Positions 25,250-32,903 of a stretch of 64,000 nucleotides of DNA are shown piece by piece. The notes below the pieces were generated by a model, which did not search any database, was not told the origin of the DNA, and saw nothing but the letters and a program-made list of their open reading frames with translations. The translations under genes were made by a program, and so were the position numbers. Numbering within the stretch: the stretch's first letter is position 1; every line of letters starts with the position of its first letter. Where the stretch lies: NCBI RefSeq assembly GCF_900114315.1, contig NZ_FOSQ01000010.1:1-64000 (forward strand). The letters are read 5' to 3'. This DNA is from Falsiroseomonas stagni DSM 19981. Its GTDB lineage: Bacteria > Pseudomonadota > Alphaproteobacteria > Acetobacterales > Acetobacteraceae.

Positions 25250-25983
25250 CACGGGCGCGTCGCGATCACGAGGACGGAACCGCCTGCCGGCATGGGGATG
25301 CCGGCCAGGCCGATCCGCCGCTCCGTCTCCGCGACGGCGTGCAGGGTTCGGTCGATCCAGGGGGGGAAGTGGGTCACGTCACTCGGGGCATCGGGCTTGC
25401 GGTGCAGCACCTTGCGTTGCAGCGCCATGAGCGGCAGCAGCAGGCCGTTCCAGTACCGCGATGCAATCGCGGTGAAGCCCGCCTGTTCCATCATCGCCGT
25501 GGCGCCCGCGGCGGTGTAGCGGCGGGCGGTGTGCACGCGCGCGTCATGCGCGCTGCGCAGCCATTCGAAGGCGGGCAGGTTCAGCACCACGGTGCCGCCC
25601 GGCCGAAGCACGCGGTGCAGTTCCGCCAGGCCGCGCGCGGGATCGACGCCGGCGTGGCAGATCACGTCGATGCTGACCGCGGCGCCGAAGCTGGCATCCC
25701 GGAAGGGCAGCGCATTCGCATCCCCCGCCGCGACCGGCCAGCCGGATTTCTGCTGCGCGCGGTGGGCGGCATCGGGCATGTATTCCAGGCCCATCGCGGC
25801 GCGGCCCGGCATCTCATCCCGCATCCGGCGCAGGAAGCCGCCTGTCCCGCAGCCTGCATCCAGCACCGGGCCATCCGGTCCCGGGCGGGCGCGCAGCGCG
25901 TCCAGCACGCGGGCATGGGCGGCCTTGAACCACCACATGCCATCCTCGGCGGCGTCCATCAGGGCGTATTCGGCGGGTTCCAC
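25249..25983 (-). CDS. Class I SAM-dependent methyltransferase
   Basis: 244 aa from GTG 25983 (VEPAEYALMDAAEDGMWWF); the frame is open further upstream, but that part reads as antisense of the neighbouring gene. The SAM-binding glycine motif 'VLDAGCGTGGFLRRM' is near residue 42, motif II is the acidic end of 'GLEYM', and 'AVSIDVICHAGVDPARGLAELHRVLRPGGTVVLNLP' is the typical Methyltransf_11 core. The last third holds 'GNGLLLPLMAL'-type hydrophobic stretches, perhaps for membrane-lipid substrates. It overlaps the polyprenyl-phosphate glycosyltransferase by one base, so it probably modifies the same lipid or sugar. The exact acceptor is unknown. Confidence 0.82.
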   Translation of the reverse strand: MEPAEYALMDAAEDGMWWFKAAHARVLDALRARPGPDGPVLDAGCGTGGFLRRMRDEMPGRAAMGLEYMPDAAHRAQQKSGWPVAAGDANALPFRDASFGAAVSIDVICHAGVDPARGLAELHRVLRPGGTVVLNLPAFEWLRSAHDARVHTARRYTAAGATAMMEQAGFTAIASRYWNGLLLPLMALQRKVLHRKPDAPSDVTHFPPWIDRTLHAVAETERRIGLAGIPMPAGGSVLVIATRP

Positions 25984-26111
25984 GAAACCGTTGTGGCGGT
26001 GGAGCGCGGCGAGGGCAAGGCGGGACCGCGACCGACGCAGGGCAGATCCGCCGCATCGGCGCCGCAATGCGGTTGCGCCTTGACCCTTGCGGGCCGAGGA
26101 TGCGGCCGCCG

Positions 26112-27770
26112 ATGACCCCGCCGACCAGCCCACCGCACCACGCCGTCCAGGCCAGGGGTGCCCATCCCCTGCCGGCCTCCGCCGCGCCCGACCGCGCCAC
26201 GGCGGCGGAAGTGGCCCAGCCGCAGGGGCAACCGATCGCCGTCCAGCCGGAAACCCGCGCCCGGGTGCTGCGTGCCCTGGCGCTGGCACCGACCCTGGCC
26301 TTCCTGCTGATGGTGCTGGCGCCGCCGCTCAATCACGATGTCGCGGCCATCCTGAATTTCGCCGAGCGCTGGGTGGGTGGGGAGCGGCTCTACCGCGACC
26401 TGATCGACGTCAACCCGCCGCTGATCTTCGCGCTGACCGCGATCCCGGCGCTGATCGACCGCTTCACGCCGCTGGATTCCGTGCAGGCGCTGCAGGCCTG
26501 CGTGCTGGGCTGCTGCGCCCTGGCCTGGCGGTTCTGCGTGGCGCTGCGGCGGGACCAGCGGGAGGGGCCGGTCGAAGCCGCCGTGCTGGATGCGCTGGTG
26601 CCGCTCACCTGCCTGCTGGCGGCCTATGATGTCGGCCAGCGCGAACATCTGATGGGGCTTTTCGCGCTGCCCTATGCGCTTCTGGCCGCACGGCGGATGG
26701 AGGGGCAGGGGACACCGACGGGGCTCGCGCTCGGCATTACGCTGACGGCTGCGCTGGCCTTCGCGCTGAAGCCGCATTTCCTGGCCGTGCCCCTGCTGGT
26801 GGAGGCGCTGGTGCTGTGGCGACGCGGCCCGGCGCTGGCGCTGCGGGACCCGCTGCCCTGGCTGATGGCCGTGGTCTGGCTGCTTTACCTGGCGACGCTG
26901 CCGCTGCTGTTCCCGGACTATCTCGGCCACGTCGTGCCGCTGGTGATGGATTTCTACCTCGGCACCGGGGGGCTCAACGTCTTCGCCGTGCTGCTGACGG
27001 ACAAGATGGGCTCCGCGGTGGTGGCGGTGCTGCTGGTGCTGCCGATGCTGGCCTGGCGCGGGGCGGGGCCAGGGGCGCGGGCGCTGGGCTGCGTGGCGCT
27101 GGGGGGAATGCTCTCCGCCATCGTGCAGCACAAGGGCTGGTCGTACCATGTCGTGCCCATGGCCATGGCGACGGCGCTGGCCGGCGGCTGGGTGGCGGCC
27201 CGCTGGTTCGACCGCGCCCTGCCATCCGGCCGTGCGCTGGCCGCCGCGCCGATGCTGGCCATCGCCTGCACCTTCGCTATCGCCGCCGTTCATATCCGGG
27301 GCGAGAGCCCCTGGCGGCAGATCTGGTACACCACGCTGTCCGACGGCCAACTGGCGGCCGAGTTGAAGCGGGAAGTGGCGGGGGAGAGGCTGCTGGTCCT
27401 CTCGCCCGACATCTACCCCGTCTATCCCGCGCTGAACTACGCCCGCGCCCGGTCCACGCTGCGCACCATGAACCTGTGGCTGCTGGTCGGTGCCTATCCC
27501 GACTGCCCGGAAGGCGCCGCCCGCTACCGGGAGCCCTGGGAGATGTCCCGCCCCGAATTCCTGGTCTATCGCACGGTGGCGGAGGACTTCGCCCGCGCGC
27601 CGCCCGGCGCGGTGCTGGTGGCGAAGCGGTCCGGCATCCCCCGCTGCGGGGCGGAGGAGTTCGACCCCATCGCCTATTTCTCCCGCCACCCGGCCTTCGA
27701 GGAGACCTGGCGGCGCTACACCCGCATCGTCCATTTGGACAATTACCTGCTCTATCTGCGCGAGGAATGA
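26112..27770 (+). CDS. Multi-pass membrane protein, GT-C glycosyltransferase-like
   Basis: 552 aa from ATG 26112 (GAGGA 11 bases upstream); ATG 26100 is an alternative. About 11 membrane helices precede a soluble C-terminal region from about residue 400. After the first helix comes 'PPLNHDVAAILNFAERWVGGERLYRDLIDVNPPLIF', whose Asp in the first outer loop and 'LYRD..D.NPP' pattern resemble the GT39/ArnT-type GT-C enzymes that take sugar from a polyprenyl carrier on the periplasmic side. The Asp is seen; the glycosyltransferase role is inferred. It is divergent from the methyltransferase/GT2/flippase operon across 128 bases, and its stop overlaps the next gene (ATGATG). Confidence 0.6.
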   Translation: MTPPTSPPHHAVQARGAHPLPASAAPDRATAAEVAQPQGQPIAVQPETRARVLRALALAPTLAFLLMVLAPPLNHDVAAILNFAERWVGGERLYRDLIDVNPPLIFALTAIPALIDRFTPLDSVQALQACVLGCCALAWRFCVALRRDQREGPVEAAVLDALVPLTCLLAAYDVGQREHLMGLFALPYALLAARRMEGQGTPTGLALGITLTAALAFALKPHFLAVPLLVEALVLWRRGPALALRDPLPWLMAVVWLLYLATLPLLFPDYLGHVVPLVMDFYLGTGGLNVFAVLLTDKMGSAVVAVLLVLPMLAWRGAGPGARALGCVALGGMLSAIVQHKGWSYHVVPMAMATALAGGWVAARWFDRALPSGRALAAAPMLAIACTFAIAAVHIRGESPWRQIWYTTLSDGQLAAELKREVAGERLLVLSPDIYPVYPALNYARARSTLRTMNLWLLVGAYPDCPEGAARYREPWEMSRPEFLVYRTVAEDFARAPPGAVLVAKRSGIPRCGAEEFDPIAYFSRHPAFEETWRRYTRIVHLDNYLLYLREE

Positions 27771-28609
27771 TGGCCTACGACGACTACGTCGGGAAAACCG
27801 ACATCCGGGAGGACACGCTGGATGCCCGCCTGGTCCGCGGCCTGGCCGCGACTCTGGGCCGGCCCGTGCCGGCGGCGCTGCCGCCGCTGTGGCACTGGAT
27901 GCTGTTCCAGGACTGGGTGATGCCCGACGGCATCGGCCCGGACGGCCACCCGAAGCGGGGCGGCTTCCTGCCGCCGGTGCATGACCTGCCGCGCCGCATG
28001 TGGGCGGGCGGGCGCGTGGCCTTCCCCGGTGCGGTGCTGCGGATCGGCGATGCCGTGCGGCGCACCAGCACCATCCTGAAGGTGGCGGAGAAATCGGGCG
28101 GCGCCGGGCGCCTCGTCTTCGTCACCGTCCAGCATCGCGTCGAGGGGCCCGCGGGCCTCGCGGTGGAGGAGGAGCAGGACATCGTCTATCGCGGCGCCGA
28201 TGGCGCGGCGGTGAAGGCGGCGGACCCGGCGCCCGCCTGGCCCGACGCGGTTTCGACCGTGGTGGTGCCGGACAGCGTCATGCTGTTCCGCTACTCCGCT
28301 CTGACGGGCAACGGCCACCGCATCCACTACGACCACCCCTATGTGACGGGGGAGGAAGGCTATCCCGGCCTGGTCGTGCATGGCCCGCTGCAGGCCACCT
28401 TCATGGCCCATCACGCGCTGGATCACGCCGCCCCCGGCGCCCGCCTGGCGTGCTTCGCCTATCGCGGCCGCCGCCCCTGCTTCGATGGCCGCGCGCTGAC
28501 GGTGCTGCGGCGGGAGGAGGGCGCCCAGGTGCTGCTGGAGACGCGCGACGATACCGGCGCCACCTGCATGCAGGCGGAAGCGGTGCTTGAAGGGCAGCCC
28601 ATTGGCTGA
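27770..28609 (+). CDS. HTD2-type (FAS1-like) hydratase/dehydratase, mesaconyl-C4-CoA hydratase-like
   Basis: 279 aa. The start is ATG 27770, directly in the TGATG overlap (ATG 27767 also in frame). Hot-dog fold proteins of this type hydrate or dehydrate acyl-CoA thioesters. Features seen: 'LPPLWHWMLFQDW' and 'RRMWAGGRVAFPGAVLRIGD' of the N-terminal FAS1-like dehydratase half, and 'FRYSALTGNGHRIHYDHPYVTGEEGYPGLVVHGPLQA' of the C-terminal half, where Asn-Gly-His-Arg-Ile-His-Tyr-Asp carries the catalytic Asp/His pair of MaoC hydratases. The length fits double-hot-dog HTD2/Meh proteins. The substrate is unknown; mesaconyl-C4-CoA is one possibility. Confidence 0.8.
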   Translation: MAYDDYVGKTDIREDTLDARLVRGLAATLGRPVPAALPPLWHWMLFQDWVMPDGIGPDGHPKRGGFLPPVHDLPRRMWAGGRVAFPGAVLRIGDAVRRTSTILKVAEKSGGAGRLVFVTVQHRVEGPAGLAVEEEQDIVYRGADGAAVKAADPAPAWPDAVSTVVVPDSVMLFRYSALTGNGHRIHYDHPYVTGEEGYPGLVVHGPLQATFMAHHALDHAAPGARLACFAYRGRRPCFDGRALTVLRREEGAQVLLETRDDTGATCMQAEAVLEGQPIG

Positions 28610-29573
28610 TCGAACACAGGGCGCGACGGCGGCTTCCGCGCCGCCGTCGCGCCCCCGCCTGCCGCTGACGCAGGACACGATCAAGGGCATCGCCGTCGTC
28701 GCGCTGGGCTATGGCATCATCTCCGGCGCGGATGCCGCGGTGAAATGGGCGCTGCCGGAAGTGGGCGTCGCCGTCGCCATGATCTGGCGTGGCGTCTTCG
28801 GCATGATCGCCATCGCCATCCTGTCGCGCGGCCAGGGCCTGGTGCCGGTGCGTCGGCCGCTGCTGGCCTTGCGGTCCATCCTGCACTGCGCCGTGACTGT
28901 TTCCTTCTACCTCGCCTGGTTCCGCGGCTTTCCGCTGGGCGGGTCCTATGCCGTGAACGCCGCCGCGCCGCTGATGATGACTGTGCTGGCCATTCCCCTG
29001 CTGGGGGAGAAGGTAGGCTGGCGGCGCTGGACCAGCACCTGCGTCGGCTTCGCGGGCGTGATGGTCATCCTCCAGCCCGGCGGCGAGTTGTGGCGGTGGG
29101 AGGCCGGGATGCTGCTGGCCGCCGCGGCGCTGCTGGCGCTGACCCGCATCTGGACCCGGGTGCTGGCGCGCACCGATACGCCCCAGGCCATCGCCTTTGC
29201 GCTGTTGGCCGCGCATGTGCCGACCGGTTTTCTCCTGTTGCCGGTCTTCCCGCCGCTCGGGCCGCTGATCCCGGCCTGGGACGTGACGCTGTGCCTGGCC
29301 TTCCTGGGCCTGGCGAATGGCTGCGCGCATTTCCTCTTCGCCCGCGCCTTCGCCATCGCCCCGGTCTCGGCGCTGGCGCCCTACGAATACACGACGCTGC
29401 TCTGGGGCGGCATCCTGGGCTTCCTGCTGTGGGCGGAGGTGCCGGCGCTGAACACGCTGGTGGGCGCGCTGATCGTCATGGCGGCCGGCCTCTACAATCT
29501 GCACCGCGAACATGTGCGGAAGCGTGAGGCCGAGGCGACGGCACGCGATGCGGCCCAAGGGCCGAGGCCATAA
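28602..29573 (+). CDS. EamA/DMT-family transporter (first of a tandem pair)
   Basis: 323 aa from TTG 28602, which overlaps the dehydratase stop by 8 bases and has AGGG about 8 bases upstream; TTG 28587 is possible. Ten hydrophobic helices in two EamA repeats of five. 'GFAGVMVILQPG' closes the first repeat, and 'APVSALAPYEYTTLLWGGILGFLLWAEVPALNTLVGALIVMAAGLY' is the characteristic end of the second. Such proteins export amino acids, nucleotides or metabolites. A charged tail follows the last helix. It is a close structural twin of the next gene; the two may have arisen by duplication. Confidence 0.82.
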   Translation: MADRTQGATAASAPPSRPRLPLTQDTIKGIAVVALGYGIISGADAAVKWALPEVGVAVAMIWRGVFGMIAIAILSRGQGLVPVRRPLLALRSILHCAVTVSFYLAWFRGFPLGGSYAVNAAAPLMMTVLAIPLLGEKVGWRRWTSTCVGFAGVMVILQPGGELWRWEAGMLLAAAALLALTRIWTRVLARTDTPQAIAFALLAAHVPTGFLLLPVFPPLGPLIPAWDVTLCLAFLGLANGCAHFLFARAFAIAPVSALAPYEYTTLLWGGILGFLLWAEVPALNTLVGALIVMAAGLYNLHREHVRKREAEATARDAAQGPRP

Positions 29574-30485
29574 ATGCCGCTGCGCCACGACCTTCGCCGC
29601 GGCATCATCTTCATGCTGTCGGCCTGCGCGCTCTTCGCCTTCATGTCGGTGCTGGTGAAGTCGCTGGCGGGCCGCGTGCCCTTCCAGGAGCAGATGTTCT
29701 TCCGCAGCGCCTTCGCCCTGCCGGTGGTGGCGCTGATCGTGCTGCGGCGCACGGGCTTCGGCACCGGCTTCACCACGGTGCTGAAGACGAAGCGCTTCGG
29801 CGGCCATCTGGTGCGCGCGGCCAGCGGCGTCTGCGCCACCGCCTGTTCCTTCTATGCGCTCGGCGTGCTGCCGCTGGCGGAACACCAGGCCCTGACCAAC
29901 GCCACGCCGCTGTTCGTCACCATCCTGTCCATCCCCTTCCTGGGGGAGAAGGTGGGGCTGCATCGCGCCGGCGCGGTGCTGGCGGGGTTCCTGGGGATTC
30001 TCATTATCGCCTTCGGGCAGGGCGCCTTCACCGGGGATTACGGTGGCGCGGCGCGGATGGGCATCATCGCGGCGACCACGCATGGCATCTTCTCCGCCAT
30101 TACCACGCTGATGGTCCGCAGCCTGTCGGCGACCGAGGCCTCCACCACCATCGTCCTGTGGCAATCCCTGCTGATGACGGCGATCATCGGCCTGGCGCTG
30201 CCCTTCGTCTGGGTCACGCCGAGCTGGCAGGACATGCTGATTCTGATGGCGATCGGCACGCTCGGCGGGGTGGCGCAGACGCTGCTGACGGAGGCCTGGG
30301 CCAGCGCGCAGGTCTCGGCGCTCGCGCCCTATTCCTATTCCTCGCTGCTCTGGGCGATCCTGTTCGGCATGGTGTTCTTCGGCGATGTGCCGAGCCTCTG
30401 GACCATGGCCGGTGCCTCGGCGATCGTCGCCGCCAGCCTCTACATCATGCACCGCGAATTGCTGCGCGGGAGGAAGAAGTCATGA
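29574..30485 (+). CDS. EamA/DMT-family transporter (second of a tandem pair)
   Basis: 303 aa. The ATG follows the previous TAA with no gap. Ten helices in two EamA repeats: 'FMSVLVKSLAGRVPFQEQMFFRSAFALP' at the start of the first, 'HQALTNATPLFVTILSIPFLGEKVGLHRAGAVLAGFLGILII' in the middle and 'AQVSALAPYSYSSLLWAILFGMVFFGDVPSLWTMAGASAIVAASLYI' at the end. The spacing of motifs equals that of the upstream neighbour (for example 'VSALAPY.Y..LLW'), supporting duplication. Likely exporters of small metabolites or alternative subunits; substrate unknown. The stop overlaps the start of the MBL gene (ATGA). Confidence 0.82.
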   Translation: MPLRHDLRRGIIFMLSACALFAFMSVLVKSLAGRVPFQEQMFFRSAFALPVVALIVLRRTGFGTGFTTVLKTKRFGGHLVRAASGVCATACSFYALGVLPLAEHQALTNATPLFVTILSIPFLGEKVGLHRAGAVLAGFLGILIIAFGQGAFTGDYGGAARMGIIAATTHGIFSAITTLMVRSLSATEASTTIVLWQSLLMTAIIGLALPFVWVTPSWQDMLILMAIGTLGGVAQTLLTEAWASAQVSALAPYSYSSLLWAILFGMVFFGDVPSLWTMAGASAIVAASLYIMHRELLRGRKKS

Positions 30486-31366
30486 GCATCCCGTTCCTGC
30501 GCGATGACAGTGCCGAGGTCGGCGTGGTGCAGCAGGTTGCACCGGGGGTGCGGCGCATCCTCTGCGGCAATCCCGGCCCCTTCACCTGGCGCGGCACCAA
30601 CAGCTGGATCATCGGCCGTGGCCGCGTGGCGGTGCTGGACCCTGGCCCCGCCGATGCCGCGCAATGCGCGGCGATCCTGCGCGCGACGGCCGGGGAGGCG
30701 ATCACCCACATCCTGGTCAGCCACACCCATCGCGACCATTCCCCCGGCGTTGCCGCGCTGGCGGCCGCGACCGGCGCGCCGACCTTCGGCTTCGGCCCGC
30801 ATGTCACGCCGCCGGACCAGGGCGGGGAGGGCGGCGATCATGATTTCCACCCGGACATCACGCTGCCCGACGGCACCGCGCTGGAAGGCGATGACTGGCG
30901 CCTGACGGCGCTGCACACGCCCGGCCATTGCGCGAACCATCTGTGCTTCGCGCTGGAGGACGAGGCCGGCACTGGCACGCTGTTCAGCGCCGACCATGTG
31001 ATGAGCTGGTCCACCACCGTGGTCAGCCCGCCCGATGGCGACATGGCGGCCTACATGACGTCCCTCGCCAGGCTGGCGGCGCGCGACCACGACCTGTACC
31101 TGCCAGGCCACGGCCCGCCCTTGCCCGACCCCGCGCCCTTCGTGGCCGCCCTGGCCGCGCATCGGCTGGAGCGGGAGGCGAAGGTGCTGGACGCGCTGCG
31201 GGCGGCGCGGCGCGCCACGCCGCTGGACCTGGTGCCCGCCGCCTACGGGCCGACGCTCGACCCGCGCCTGGTGCCGGCCGCCGCGCGCAGCCTGCTGGCG
31301 CACCTCATCAAGCTGGCGGCGGAAGGCGCCGCGGCGCGGGACGGTGAGAGCTTCGAGGCGCGGTAG
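30482..31366 (+). CDS. MBL-fold metallo-hydrolase (LACTB2/glyoxalase II-like) with winged-helix tail
   Basis: 294 aa. ATG 30482 forms an ATGA overlap with the EamA stop. Metallo-beta-lactamase motifs: 'SHTHRDHSPG' (HxHxDH, two-zinc site), 'LHTPGHCANHLCF', 'LFSADHVM' (bridging Asp) and 'LPGHGPPL' (final His). The C-terminal part, 'LDLVPAAYG..L.P.L..AARSLLAHLIKLAAEG', is the small winged-helix domain found in LACTB2 and similar hydrolases. Family members cleave thioesters, RNA or other small substrates; the neighbouring CoA-linked dehydratase hints at a thioester but this is not proven. Its TAG and the convergent NUDIX stop are three bases apart. Confidence 0.82.
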   Translation: MSIPFLRDDSAEVGVVQQVAPGVRRILCGNPGPFTWRGTNSWIIGRGRVAVLDPGPADAAQCAAILRATAGEAITHILVSHTHRDHSPGVAALAAATGAPTFGFGPHVTPPDQGGEGGDHDFHPDITLPDGTALEGDDWRLTALHTPGHCANHLCFALEDEAGTGTLFSADHVMSWSTTVVSPPDGDMAAYMTSLARLAARDHDLYLPGHGPPLPDPAPFVAALAAHRLEREAKVLDALRAARRATPLDLVPAAYGPTLDPRLVPAAARSLLAHLIKLAAEGAAARDGESFEAR

Positions 31367-31369
31367 CGC

Positions 31370-32065
31370 CTATTCGTCGCTCATCCGGTTGTCATTGCCG
31401 CGATAGACGATCTTCGGCAGCGCCGCGCGCGACGCGGGCGCGGTCGCGTGCCATTCCCGAAACTCCACGAGAATGCGTTCCGTGATGTTGGCCAGCTTCG
31501 CGCCGAGCGCCCGCGACAGCGGATACCAGTCGAGCCCTTCCAACTCGCCCGATCCCGCAATCTCCCCCCGCACGGCGCTGGCGGGGGCGATCAGGAAGCG
31601 CGCATTGAAGCGCATGGAACGGGATGTCGGCGTGACGGCGCGGCAGAGATAGTCGAGGGCGGAGAGATCGGCCATCAGCCGCTTGCCCTTCATCTCCCCC
31701 ATCAGCAGGCCGGTTTCCTCATACAATTCGCGCACCGCCGCCACGCCCAGCGCCCGGGCCAGCGAGGGCGGGGCGCGGTGCGCGAGCAGGGCCAGCGTTT
31801 CCGGCTTGAGTTTGGACAGCACCTTCACGCCGTGGTCGGCGCGGTCCACGCGGCCGCCGGGGAAGACCAGCACGCTCGGCATGAATTTGTGCTTGGCGTG
31901 GCGCATGCCCATCAGGATCTCGGGCTCGGCCTGGCCATCGCGCCAGACGATGAGGCTGGCGGCGTGGCGGGGCTTCACCGCGTGCTTCCTGACGGGCTTC
32001 GCGGCAACAAGATCCGCGCCGCCGGGATTGTCGGCCGTCGGGTCCTTCGGCTTGGTGTCAGTCAA
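31370..32065 (-). CDS. NUDIX hydrolase with insertion in the Nudix box (NUDT19-like)
   Basis: 231 aa from TTG 32065, which overlaps the nitroreductase stop by 8 bases; no better start exists before the domain. The Nudix box is split. 'FPGGRVD' is followed by about 40 residues before 'AAVRELYEETGLL' (RExxEExG with the metal-binding glutamates). The same split is known in peroxisomal NUDT19/NUDT7-type CoA diphosphatases, which cleave CoA or acyl-CoA. In an operon of acyl-CoA enzymes such a role would be apt (inference). The 40 N-terminal residues are Lys/Pro-rich and probably disordered. Confidence 0.8.
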   Translation of the reverse strand: MTDTKPKDPTADNPGGADLVAAKPVRKHAVKPRHAASLIVWRDGQAEPEILMGMRHAKHKFMPSVLVFPGGRVDRADHGVKVLSKLKPETLALLAHRAPPSLARALGVAAVRELYEETGLLMGEMKGKRLMADLSALDYLCRAVTPTSRSMRFNARFLIAPASAVRGEIAGSGELEGLDWYPLSRALGAKLANITERILVEFREWHATAPASRAALPKIVYRGNDNRMSDE

Positions 32066-32903
32066 GGTTCAGACCCCTCGAGGCAAGCCAGGCGCGGAAA
32101 TTCGCGCGCTCCGGCACCGATAGCTGGCGGGCGGCATTCTCGCTCCAGGTGCAGCCCTCGGGCTTCGGGCCGTGGACCTCCGGGTAGCGCGGCTTGCCCG
32201 GCGGGCGCAGCGCATCATAGGCCGGCAGGGCGGGCAGCAGGCCGCTGTCGTCATAGCGTTCGCGATGCACGACCACATAAGGCGGCAGGCGGGGCGAGGT
32301 CGCGTTGCGCGCGGCGGGAAAGCCGAGTGTCAGCCCTGCCACCGGGAAGACGCCTTCCGGCAGCCCGAACAGCGACGCCACCAGATCGAGGTTGTTCCGC
32401 ACATAAGAGATCGGGCAGGTGCCGAGCCCCGCGTGATGCGCCGCCATGACGCAGAACCCCATGGCCAGCGCGGCATCGGCGCTGGCATTCAGGAAGGTAT
32501 CGACGCTGTCATTGGCATGCGCGCGGCCGTGATGCGCGCAGACCTGCCGCCCGCGGCGGATGTCGCCGCAGAAGATCAGCAGGACCGGCGCTTCCTTGAT
32601 CCAGGGCATGGTGCCGATGGCATCCGCGATGGCCGCAATCTTGGTGGGATCGCGCGTCACCAGGATGGAATACTGCTGGAGGTCGGACTTCGCCGGCGCG
32701 GATTGTGCGCCCGCCAGCACCGTATCCAGCAGCGCCTCCGATACGGGTTCGGCGCTGTAGCGCCGTGTCACGCTGCGGCCGAGCATCGCGGCCAGGGCAT
32801 CCGGGACATCGACCGGGGCGAAGGGCAGGGCGCCGTAGCGCGCGCGGATCAGGTCTTCGGCATTCATGGCCTGCAGCGTGGCACCGGGCGCGGGCGCCGT
32901 CAC
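32058..32903 (-). CDS. Nitroreductase-family FMN oxidoreductase
   Basis: 281 aa from GTG 32903 (GTGA overlap with the upstream ligase stop); ATG 32867 would remove 12 residues and is nearly as good. Nitroreductase fold: 'SVTRRYSAEPVSEALLDTVLAGAQSAPAKSDLQQYSILVT' with the FMN-binding Arg-Arg and Ser/Ala-Pro region, 'FLNASADAALAMGFCVMAAHHAGLGTCPIS' and 'LPEGVFPVAGLTLGFPA'. This family uses NAD(P)H to reduce nitro, quinone or enoate groups via FMN. The size and the 'GLGTCPIS' motif fit the NfsA-like branch. It may supply a reductive step in the acyl-CoA operon; the substrate is unknown. Confidence 0.8.
   Translation of the reverse strand: MTAPAPGATLQAMNAEDLIRARYGALPFAPVDVPDALAAMLGRSVTRRYSAEPVSEALLDTVLAGAQSAPAKSDLQQYSILVTRDPTKIAAIADAIGTMPWIKEAPVLLIFCGDIRRGRQVCAHHGRAHANDSVDTFLNASADAALAMGFCVMAAHHAGLGTCPISYVRNNLDLVASLFGLPEGVFPVAGLTLGFPAARNATSPRLPPYVVVHRERYDDSGLLPALPAYDALRPPGKPRYPEVHGPKPEGCTWSENAARQLSVPERANFRAWLASRGLNLD

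Noticed and set aside
22691-31366. Region considered as a genomic island because of its varied transporter genes
   Set aside because: No integrase, tRNA, direct repeats or base-composition change; codon use matches the neighbours.
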